Source: Paludibacter sp. (GTDB taxonomy: Bacteria > Bacteroidota > Bacteroidia > Bacteroidales > Paludibacteraceae). Taken from it: a stretch of DNA of 64,000 bases. The notes below the pieces were generated by a model. The model saw nothing but the letters and a program-made list of their open reading frames with translations, had not been told where the DNA came from and did not search any database. A program made the position numbers and the translations under genes. Shown here piece by piece: positions 1 through 5,979 of the stretch. The stretch's first letter is position 1. Every line of letters begins with the position of its first letter. The stretch is taken from contig JAQTUE010000002.1 of NCBI GenBank assembly GCA_028710415.1, forward strand, positions 1 to 64,000. The letters run 5' to 3'.

Positions 1-357
1 GGAGAAAAGGCAACCCGAAGACTTGTTGAACAGGATAATAATATTAAGATTGCAGTTGAAGTAGATTCTCTTGGCCGGGTATCCAGGATTTTTAGAAGTA
101 ATTTAAGCAGTTTGACTAAAAAGGAAAGAATTCAATTGTTATCAGATATCCTGTCAAAAAGAATGTTTTCAATATGCTATGCAGATGGTCAGGACCACAA
201 AGAACTAATAATTAAAGATCTAAGAACTGATTTTCAACTAAATAAAACACACTTTCTGGTTCTGTTTTTCCCGGGTTCATATCAGGAGGAATATTTAAGT
301 TACAAAGGGAAAGCAACAAAGGTTGATTATATTATCGAAAATCTCAAAGAAAAATAA
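1..357 (+). CDS. Hypothetical protein, 5' end outside window
   Basis: The reading frame is open from base 1, so the gene begins upstream of the window; at least 118 residues are visible before the TAA. A TTG at 112 is an internal codon rather than a needed start. The visible part is charged and soluble with no membrane segment. I do not recognise a family. It is followed 40 bases later by the first copy of the ~125-bp repeat, so it is probably another cargo gene of the array that fills the first 5 kb. Confidence 0.6.
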   Translation, partial: GEKATRRLVEQDNNIKIAVEVDSLGRVSRIFRSNLSSLTKKERIQLLSDILSKRMFSICYADGQDHKELIIKDLRTDFQLNKTHFLVLFFPGSYQEEYLSYKGKATKVDYIIENLKEK

Positions 358-398
358 GAACATTGAATTTTAGCACTATAAATTGAAATTTATTTAAT

Positions 399-523
399 CC
401 GATCCTTCCAGATATGTACTTGATTAAATGAGAAGATGGTATACTGGTTGGTGGGATATTAGTTCAAAATTACAAGCATAATCCATAAAACATCTGAATA
501 AGATTGCATATCCTGAGGAACTA
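399..523 (+). repeat. Cassette repeat, type A, copy 1
   Basis: Imperfect palindromic element of about 125 bases. The left end (CCGATCCTTCCAGATATG) is roughly the reverse complement of the right end (CATATCCTGAGGAA). The conserved left core is TGATTAAATGAGAAGATGG, followed by GGTTGGTGGGATA; the right core is GAATAAGATTGCATATCC. The same element recurs at 978, 1676, 2371 and 3449, always in this orientation. Boundaries are judged by eye and may be off by several bases. Confidence 0.8.
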
Positions 524-542
524 GTTAAACAAATAGAACGCC

Positions 543-971
543 ATGATAAAATACTATATTGGAATAATAATTATTATTCTTTGTTTCACAATGTCATGCA
601 ATAATGAATATAAGGCAAATTCGCCCCTTGTTATTGTCATTAAGTTACAAGCTGCTGAAACTTTAACTGATTTTGAAGATGCAAAGAAATACATAGATAT
701 TAATAAGGTTTACTCAAATCATCCAGACTCAATTAGTCCTGAGGAAGCATGGAAACAATCTGTAGAATTTTTATATAATCTTGGTAAAGACAAGAAATTT
801 ACTAATATTTTCAAGTATTATGAATATGATATTTGTGAAAACATAAAGAAAGATAAAGCGACTGTGTCATTTAAAGCTTTATCAAGTGGTGCTAGTATAA
901 AGGAAATTATTTATATGCTTGAGTTACAAAATAAAGAATGGAAAATAATAAGAATTGAATGTGTTAAATAG
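543..971 (+). CDS. Small predicted lipoprotein (DUF4878-like)
   Basis: 142 residues. The N-terminus is a lipoprotein signal: a hydrophobic stretch of isoleucines and leucines, then FTMSC with Cys19 as the predicted lipidated residue. The rest is a small mixed alpha/beta domain with a helix containing SPEEAWKQSVEFLYNLGK and a C-terminal strand set ending in EWKIIRIECVK. This layout (helix, then strands ending in a W-x-I-x-x-I pattern) resembles the DUF4878/NTF2-like lipoproteins common in Bacteroidota, but the assignment is from memory of the family shape only. It starts 20 bases after one repeat and stops about 7 bases before the next, so it occupies a complete cassette. Confidence 0.7.
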   Translation: MIKYYIGIIIIILCFTMSCNNEYKANSPLVIVIKLQAAETLTDFEDAKKYIDINKVYSNHPDSISPEEAWKQSVEFLYNLGKDKKFTNIFKYYEYDICENIKKDKATVSFKALSSGASIKEIIYMLELQNKEWKIIRIECVK

Positions 972-977
972 ATAATA

Positions 978-1106
978 TCCCAGCATTTCTGAATAAGCCT
1001 TCATTAAATAAGTAAATGGTAATAATGGTTGGCGGATATTCGTTCCAAATTACTATCATCATCCATTAAACATTTGAATAAGATTTCATATTCGGAGGGG
1101 AAGGAG
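978..1106 (+). repeat. Cassette repeat, type A, copy 2
   Basis: Diverged copy. Left core is AAGCCTTCATTAAATAAG, then GGTTGGCGGATATTCG; right end is GAATAAGATTTCATATTCGG followed by AGGGG. The internal part (TTCCAAATTACTATCATC) matches copy 1 (TTCAAAATTACAAGCATA) better than copies 3 and 5, so two internal subtypes exist. Same orientation as the neighbouring copies. Confidence 0.75.
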
Positions 1107-1168
1107 TAAGATTTAAAATATAATTCAATAAAAATATATTTACACAAATTAAATAAATATTGAATAGA

Positions 1169-1708
1169 ATGAAATTAAATTATATTTTACCCTTTTTGAT
1201 TTTAATGATAAGTAATATTCTATTTGCGAAAGACTTGGACTTTAAAAATTTAAAACTTGTTCCGGTCGAAATTATGGATGCCAAGATTGACTCTGTTCTA
1301 AATAACGTAGGAATTAAAAATCAAAAACACCTTAATCAAAAAGGATTAATTGCATTTGAAATAGTCAAAGTCAATAAATTAGAATATAATATTAATATCG
1401 TTATTTATAACAGAGTACTGTTTGATCGATTCTGTCAAAATAATAAATATCCAATTAAAGGATATCTTTATTTTCATGATTATTTGGTATTTGTAGTAGG
1501 AAATATTGAAAATAGTTTTATATATAAAACGAAAAATGTGAAAATGTTTAAATTTAAGTACAATAATTTCAAAAACATAAAATTAGGAATACCCCCTCCT
1601 CCGTCATTATATGACCCCCCGACTTATATATACAAATGTAAAAACGGTAAAATACAGCTTCTTAATAGAAATAAACCGATCTTTCATGATATGTCCATCG
1701 TTAAATAA
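1169..1708 (+). CDS. Secreted hypothetical protein
   Basis: 179 residues from the ATG at 1169; a TTG nine bases upstream is an unlikely start. Residues 1-20 form a Sec signal peptide (LPFLILMISNILFA, cleavage before KDLDF). The mature part is lysine- and asparagine-rich with a Pro-rich stretch (GIPPPPSLYDPP) near residue 145. No family recognised. The last eight residues and the stop codon are supplied by the adjoining repeat (which begins near 1676), so the original C-terminus was either replaced by or has co-evolved with the repeat. High AT content, unlike the housekeeping genes from 8 kb on. Confidence 0.7.
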   Translation: MKLNYILPFLILMISNILFAKDLDFKNLKLVPVEIMDAKIDSVLNNVGIKNQKHLNQKGLIAFEIVKVNKLEYNINIVIYNRVLFDRFCQNNKYPIKGYLYFHDYLVFVVGNIENSFIYKTKNVKMFKFKYNNFKNIKLGIPPPPSLYDPPTYIYKCKNGKIQLLNRNKPIFHDMSIVK

Positions 1709-1801
1709 GAAAATGGGAATGCCTGTGGTTGGGATAACAAGTTACAAAGACTGGCAGAGCAATTTGTACATTTAATTAAGATTGCATATCCGGTGGGACG
1801 G
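1676..1801 (+). repeat. Cassette repeat, type A, copy 3
   Basis: Left end CCGATCTTTCATGATATG, right end CATATCCGGTGGGACGG; the outer arms pair with each other as an imperfect inverted repeat. Core: CATCGTTAAATAAGAAAATG, then GGTTGGGATAACAAGTTAC, then TACATTTAATTAAGATTGC. The first 33 bases overlap the 3' end of the upstream coding sequence. Confidence 0.85.
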
Positions 1802-1839
1802 AGAGTTAAAAAATAGTGAAATTGATTATTTGAAAAAAG

Positions 1840-2304
1840 ATGGATGGAATGTACAAAGTAAATGAGCAATTTTATATTGAAAATATTGATTCATGGTTAA
1901 AGGAGGTAATTGACAAATCAATGTGGAAAAATTATTATGATTTACACATCGATTCAATTGACAAAGTTTTCAATAAAAAGAAATTATGGATTGAAGGAAG
2001 TTTATATTTGCGTAAATTAATATTGAAACGAATAGATAAAGATCTTTACGATTTAATTTTAGTTATTTCCTTGAAATACAGAAAGCAGTCAAATATAATC
2101 CCAATAACCTTATTGGATTTACAAAAAGATCTATATAATTGTCCTCCGTCTTTTTATATATTTCCCAAAAATAACTCTTTAATTAGCGAAACACTTGCTG
2201 GTTCAATTCAAATACATAATTTTAATGATCTATCTGAATGCAGAGTTCATTATAAAGAAGAAAGTGAGAATAAGGAGTATTGTAGAGTGTTATATTTTTT
2301 GTAA
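1840..2304 (+). CDS. Hypothetical protein of the cassette array
   Basis: 154 residues, soluble, no signal peptide. The ATG at 1840 is the first; a second at 1849 is equally possible. The sequence is rich in Lys, Ile, Leu and aromatic residues (IEGSLYLRKLILKRIDKD near residue 50, PSFYIFPKNN near 110) and has the look of small immunity-type or cytoplasmic cargo proteins, but I recognise no family. It lies 39 bases after one repeat and 66 before the next. Base composition is strongly AT-biased like the other cargo genes. Confidence 0.65.
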   Translation: MDGMYKVNEQFYIENIDSWLKEVIDKSMWKNYYDLHIDSIDKVFNKKKLWIEGSLYLRKLILKRIDKDLYDLILVISLKYRKQSNIIPITLLDLQKDLYNCPPSFYIFPKNNSLISETLAGSIQIHNFNDLSECRVHYKEESENKEYCRVLYFL

Positions 2305-2370
2305 TGGTTAATGTGTACACGGATAGAAGGATATGTCTGTATTGAACGAGAAATGTTGGCATAATGATCG

Positions 2371-2496
2371 CCCATCACTCCGGATATGTTCTTCATTAAA
2401 TGAGAAAATGGTATGCTGGTTGGTGGGATAACAGTTCCCCATGACAGGCAAGATCCATTGTACATCTAAATTGGATTGCTGTTCAACAGGAGTGGG
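2371..2496 (+). repeat. Cassette repeat, type A, copy 4
   Basis: Left half nearly identical to copy 5 (CCGGATATGTTCTTCATTAA, then GGTATGCTGGTTGGTGGGAT). The right half is more diverged (CATTGTACATCTAAATTGGA, then ACAGGAGTGGG), so the outer inverted repeat is weak here. Same orientation as its neighbours. Confidence 0.75.
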
Positions 2497-2503
2497 ATAT
2501 TTC

Positions 2504-2553
2504 GGCTAAAGCCAATACAACAAATAAATTCATTTCTCCAGCTAAAGCTGGAG
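2504..2553. repeat. Two REP-like mini-hairpins
   Basis: GGCTAAAGCC at 2504-2513 and CTCCAGCTAAAGCTGGAG at 2536-2553 are both perfect inverted repeats sharing the core GCTAAAGC. Such GCTAAAGC hairpins occur as short extragenic palindromes in some Bacteroidota genomes; that parallel is from memory. They separate repeat copy 4 from the broken toxin tail. Confidence 0.6.
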
Positions 2554-2632
2554 TCTATTGATAATATAAGAGGTATTGATAATTCAAGAGGCATTTTAAT
2601 CCAATAGAATTGAGTCTAAGCTAGAGCAGCCG

Positions 2633-2854
2633 ATGATTGACATAACAAGTGACATTATAAATCCTTTAATAAAAAACATATCTAGATATGACGCAAGATC
2701 TGTCGAACAAGCTTTAATAGAAATTCATAAATTAGGTAAAGACGGAGGAACTTTGTTAAATAGAATCAATAGTATTGCTACTTCTAATCCAATATAGAAA
2801 CAGAGTTTAGAAAGAGGATATAAAATTTTAAAATCAATAGGATATGAATTCTAG
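2633..2854 (+). pseudogene. Fragment of a polymorphic-toxin C-terminus
   Basis: In frame from an ATG at 2633 the translation reads through ARSVEQALIEIHKLGKDGG and TLLNRINSIATSNPI, meets a TAG at 2795-2797, then continues in the same frame through ERGYKILKSIGYEF to a second TAG at 2852-2854. The pattern (S/A)VEQAL-I-x..LG-x-x-GG-x-LLN-x-INSI is one I know from the extreme C-terminal ends of RHS/polymorphic toxins in Bacteroidota. The internal stop replaces the position usually held by an aromatic residue. The final stop overlaps the start of the following immunity-like gene by 11 bases, the classical toxin-immunity arrangement. The body of the toxin is missing, so this is an orphan tail. Confidence 0.6.
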
Positions 2855-3305
2855 AATAATAAAATTAGGAGATGTTTTTGAAATAGAAACATCACAAGGA
2901 AAGTCTTATTTGCATTATATTTATAAAGATAAAACTTTGGGAAATTTAATTAGAGTATTACCTAGTGTTTTTAAAGAAAAGCCTGATAATATGGATGAAA
3001 TAATTTCACAAAAAGAAGATTATATGATTTTTTTTGCTTTGCCAATCTCAATAAAAATGAAAATAGTTAGATTTGTAGGATTTTATCCAACTGATAATTT
3101 TACAAAACCAGAGTTTATGCGTATTGAACATAATATACGTGGAAATCATTTGGGTTGGGACATTGTAAACACTGAAACTTGGAATATACAGTTTGTTGAA
3201 GAATTAAATGGAAAACAAAAGAAACTTTCTCCATGGGGAATTTGGAGCGGCAATTTACTAAAAGAAAATATTCAACGGGGCTGGAATTTAGAAGATTGGG
3301 GTTAA
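2844..3305 (+). CDS. Imm26-like immunity protein
   Basis: 153 residues, soluble. The N-terminal KLGDVFEIETSQGKSYLHYI and the C-terminal block (NHLGWDIVNTETW, then WGIWSGNLLKENIQRGWNLE) resemble immunity protein family Imm26, which begins with a G-x-V/I-F-x-I strand and ends in a W-N-x-E-x-W motif; this is a motif-level judgement. The start ATG lies inside the last codons of the broken toxin tail, so the pair was probably translationally coupled. With the toxin degraded, the protein may now act as an orphan immunity factor against incoming toxins of the same class. Confidence 0.6.
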   Translation: MNSRIIKLGDVFEIETSQGKSYLHYIYKDKTLGNLIRVLPSVFKEKPDNMDEIISQKEDYMIFFALPISIKMKIVRFVGFYPTDNFTKPEFMRIEHNIRGNHLGWDIVNTETWNIQFVEELNGKQKKLSPWGIWSGNLLKENIQRGWNLEDWG

Positions 3306-3448
3306 TAAGATAATTCTACTTAACCCTGATCTACAAAGTGCTATTTGTATGTAATCGAGAAACGCTACCACTCGTTTCTAACGAGTGGGCAGTTGCTTAA
3401 CGTTTGTAACGTAGAAAAATAAGAAAAAATTTGAAATAACCAAACAGA

Positions 3449-3576
3449 CCCCGTCCTTCCGGATATGTTCTTCATTAAATGAGAAAATGGGAATGCCTGT
3501 TGTAGGAATAACAAGTAACAACGACTCGCAGAGCCCTCTAAACATTTTATTAAGATTGTATATTCGGATGGACGGG
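3449..3576 (+). repeat. Cassette repeat, type A, copy 5
   Basis: The clearest copy: left end CCCCGTCCTTCCGGATATG and right end TATATTCGGATGGACGGG pair over about 18 bases with three mismatches. Core TTCATTAAATGAGAAAATGG, TGTAGGAATAACAAGTAAC, ACATTTTATTAAGATTGTA. The remaining noncoding DNA on either side (3306-3448, 3577-3676) shows no other feature I can name. Confidence 0.85.
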
Positions 3577-3676
3577 AGGTATCCTGTTCCTATGGCATAT
3601 AGTATTTATACTAACCCTAATAGTAAATAAAAGTTTATAATATAAGCCATAGATAAATAACTAAAAAAACAAGAAT

Positions 3677-4201
3677 ATGAAAAAATATGCTCTATTTTTA
3701 TTTGCTTTATTTTGCATACTTAATTCAAACGCTGAGGGTGACCGTTCAAACCGGAAATCTAACCCAAACTATAAAAACTTAAAAATATATGCTAACGTAC
3801 TTCAACGTTATGGTAAAAGCAAATATTACCAGATTCAAATAGATATTGTGAATACAGGTAACAAATTAATTTCCTTTTGGGAGGATATTAGTTCTCCTCA
3901 ATGGACTTTTAGATTATCTGCCGGACAAGTTTGGTTTGTAAGTAAACGCGAGCGCCAATGTTATGAAAAAGGAATAACTTATAAACCTTTACGAAATAAC
4001 GTTTATAGAAAAATCAGAATTTTACCCCATGCTAAGTACACTATAAAACAGGAGTTTTTTATTGCTAATAAAGAAATTTTTCTAAAGAGCAATAAAAACC
4101 TCAGACTAATTTTTCACTTCAATGATGCAAATTTAGCATTTATGGAAGATGAATCGCGCCCTAAGATCATAAGTGAGAAAACGATTGAGTATAAGTGGTA
4201 G
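3677..4201 (+). CDS. Secreted hypothetical protein
   Basis: 174 residues with a Sec signal peptide (MKKYALFLFALFCILNSNA, cleavage near residue 19-20). The mature part looks like a small beta-sandwich: alternating strands such as YYQIQIDIVNTGN and TFRLSAGQVWFVSK, then LPHAKYTIKQEFFI, reminiscent of intracellular-proteinase-inhibitor or Ig-like folds, although no family is recognised. It is a complete cassette between repeat copy 5 and the type B half-copy at 4223. AT-rich. Confidence 0.7.
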   Translation: MKKYALFLFALFCILNSNAEGDRSNRKSNPNYKNLKIYANVLQRYGKSKYYQIQIDIVNTGNKLISFWEDISSPQWTFRLSAGQVWFVSKRERQCYEKGITYKPLRNNVYRKIRILPHAKYTIKQEFFIANKEIFLKSNKNLRLIFHFNDANLAFMEDESRPKIISEKTIEYKW

Positions 4202-4222
4202 TATAATAGTAATTTAGCACCA

Positions 4223-4311
4223 ATCCCTTCGGTTATGGCCTTCATTAAATGAGAAAATGGAATGCTGGTAGGAGGTTGGTGGGAAAAACAGGTTTTGACA
4301 TTCGCGATATA
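4223..4311 (+). repeat. Cassette repeat, type B left half
   Basis: Begins like type A (CCTTCGGTTATGGCCTTCAT, then GAGAAAATGGAATGCTGG) but continues GGTAGGAGGTTGGTGGGAAA and AACAGGTTTTGACATTCGCG, as in the copies at 39.5 and 47.7 kb. The terminal CGCGATATGGAAATCGCG hairpin seen there is cut off here after TCGCGATAT, where the antitoxin gene region begins. A type A right half reappears at 4778. Confidence 0.7.
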
Positions 4312-4315
4312 TAAC

Positions 4316-4588
4316 TCATACCCCTAACAGTTCCTTTTGATTATCTTTGGTTAAGGGACTAACTTTACCTTCTTTTACTTCTTGAATGGCAATCTCAATT
4401 TGCGCTATGTTTTGAGGATTGTCGAAGTATGGGTCATTGGATGGACTTGGATTGTCGGGGATGGAGGTACCCCGCGGAACGATTTCAAGAAACTCATTCT
4501 TTCGCCTGATAATGATTCTCTCGGTGGTTGCCAGATCCAGGTACTTTTTCTGACTATCCCTAAATTCCCTGCTGCTTATAACTTTCAT
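4316..4588 (-). CDS. Orphan Phd/YefM-type antitoxin
   Basis: 90 residues on the minus strand. The N-terminus MKVISSREFRDSQKKYLDLA followed by a strand with IIIRRKNEFLEIVPRG matches the Phd/YefM antitoxin fold (DNA-binding N-terminal domain, x-x-S-x-R-E-F-R pattern). The C-terminal 45 residues would be the toxin-binding tail. No toxin gene follows on the same strand: the next ~100 bases downstream are the type B repeat, then the opposing gene at 3677-4201. It is the only antisense gene in the array. Function as a free-standing repressor or anti-addiction protein is inference. Confidence 0.65.
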   Translation of the reverse strand: MKVISSREFRDSQKKYLDLATTERIIIRRKNEFLEIVPRGTSIPDNPSPSNDPYFDNPQNIAQIEIAIQEVKEGKVSPLTKDNQKELLGV

Positions 4589-4777
4589 GATGAACTGGAT
4601 GTGTACCGTATTTGGTACAAAAATAGATTATTTCTTTGATACTAACAATGCAAAGAGTATGTTTGTTTATGAAGTGTAAAGCTAAACTCACCTCTCTTAT
4701 CCATGGCATCATTCAAACCCATGATAACATGAATTTTTGTTTTTAAAGACTGAAAGTAAACTATATGCTTGCCCGGT

Positions 4778-4841
4778 AAACAATCCCAAGAGGCTGCTAT
4801 GATATTTTGTACATCTGAATAAGATTGCAAATCAATGGGGA
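4778..4841 (+). repeat. Cassette repeat, type A right half
   Basis: ACAATCCCAAGAGGCTGCTA and TTTTGTACATCTGAATAAGA, then TTGCAAATCAATGGGGAC, align with the right half of type A copies (compare ACAAGTTACAAAGACTGGCA and TTTGTACATTTAATTAAGAT in copy 3). There is no left half directly before it; the matching left half lies at 4223 on the other side of the antitoxin, so this looks like one element split by cargo. Confidence 0.65.
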
Positions 4842-4858
4842 CTTAACTTTAAAATAAG

Positions 4859-4888
4859 AGGCTATTCCATAACGGGGTAGCCTTTTTA
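4859..4888 (+). terminator. Terminator-like hairpin
   Basis: AGGCTA and TAGCCT arms around a 13-base loop, followed by TTTTT. No plus-strand gene ends immediately upstream, so it may be left over from lost cargo or insulate the DUF1259 gene from array transcription. The rest of 4889-5016 shows nothing recognisable. Confidence 0.5.
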
Positions 4889-5016
4889 ATTTCCATAAAG
4901 TTGAATGCACCGGAAATTGCTTGTTTACTGAACAAATAATCCTGATTCCTGTTTTATTATCCAATTCAAAATTAGATAGTATGCATAATTGAGGTGTAAT
5001 TTAAAATGAAAACAAA

Positions 5017-5901
5017 ATGAAAACAATCATTTATTTTATCGTGACACTATTCAGTGTGTTTTATTGCCATGCACAGCAAGCCGATTGGACAGAAGTTGAG
5101 AATGTTTTCGGTAAAAAAGGTGCTGTACAGGATGGGGTATTTAAAATTACATTCCCCAGGTATGATTTATCTGTAAAGGTAGGAGATTTCAATGTGGCTC
5201 CGGGGCTTGCGCTTACTTCGTGGGTAGGCTTTATAAAAGAAAGCAGTGATGCCATGTCAATGGAAAGCAAAACCATGATGATGGGCGATATGGTATTGCT
5301 GGATAGTGAAGTTGGTAAGGTGCTTCCTAAAATTGTATCCTTAAACCTCGAGGTAACAGCACTGCACAATCATATTTTGGGTGAGAAGCCAACGATCAAG
5401 TATGTCCATTTCTCCGGGAAGGGTGATGCTGTGACACTGGCCAAATCCATTTTAGCTGTGTTTTCTGTAACAGGCACACCATTAAAAGCTCCTCAAGCCA
5501 TGGCTCAGACTGTAAAACCGGATTGGACGAAAGTGGAGGCCATACTCGGTACTTCCGGAAAGCATAATGGGATTTTACTTCAGTATACCTTTCCAAGACT
5601 TGAGCAACTAACCGAAAGTGGCATGGTAATGCCTGCTTATATGGGAATGGCTACCGGAATTAATTTTCAACTGGATGGGGATAAAGCAGCCATAACAGGT
5701 GATTTTGTGTTACTGGCCGCAGAAGTGAACGCGGTATTAAAGGCGCTTACTGAAAATGGCATTGCCGTGACAGCGATTCACAATCACATGCTGTTTGATA
5801 ATCCAAGGCTGTTTATGATGCACTTCTGGGCAGTGGATAACCCTGAAAAACTGGCAAAAGGATTGAAAGCGGCACTGGATAAAACCAATTCAAAGAAATA
5901 A
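5017..5901 (+). CDS. Secreted protein with two DUF1259 domains
   Basis: 294 residues. Residues 1-20 are a signal peptide (ending CHAQ). Two DUF1259-type repeats follow, about 22-155 and 167-290, each starting W-T-x-V-E-x-(V/I)-(F/L)-G and each containing the hallmark strand ending in HNH (ALHNHILGEKP near residue 116, AIHNHMLFDNP near 252) and a final H-F-x-(G/A) strand. DUF1259 proteins (LppY/LpqO type) are secreted or lipoproteins of unknown biochemical role; the conserved histidines suggest metal or small-ligand binding, which is inference. It is flanked by a terminator on both sides and is transcribed alone. Confidence 0.8.
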   Translation: MKTIIYFIVTLFSVFYCHAQQADWTEVENVFGKKGAVQDGVFKITFPRYDLSVKVGDFNVAPGLALTSWVGFIKESSDAMSMESKTMMMGDMVLLDSEVGKVLPKIVSLNLEVTALHNHILGEKPTIKYVHFSGKGDAVTLAKSILAVFSVTGTPLKAPQAMAQTVKPDWTKVEAILGTSGKHNGILLQYTFPRLEQLTESGMVMPAYMGMATGINFQLDGDKAAITGDFVLLAAEVNAVLKALTENGIAVTAIHNHMLFDNPRLFMMHFWAVDNPEKLAKGLKAALDKTNSKK

Positions 5902-5920
5902 TGTAAAACAGATTGTTTAA

Positions 5921-5960
5921 AAAAAGCGTCAACCGGAAACTATCCGATTGACGCTTTTAA
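5921..5960. terminator. Bidirectional terminator
   Basis: AAAAGCGTCAA (5922-5932) pairs with TTGACGCTTTT (5948-5958), with A-rich and T-rich flanks on both sides. It sits between the convergent DUF1259 gene and the beta-barrel receptor gene and can serve both. Confidence 0.8.
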
Positions 5961-5979
5961 TTTCTAAATGCAACTACTA

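Noticed and set aside
4642-4830. 62-codon frame on the minus strand
   Set aside because: It begins inside the repeat right half, has no recognisable domain and no promoter; not supported as a gene.
399-4841. Classical integron attC sites
   Set aside because: Length and palindromic form fit, but the ends lack the RYYYAAC and GTTRRRY core boxes and no IntI gene is visible, so I describe it as integron-like at most.
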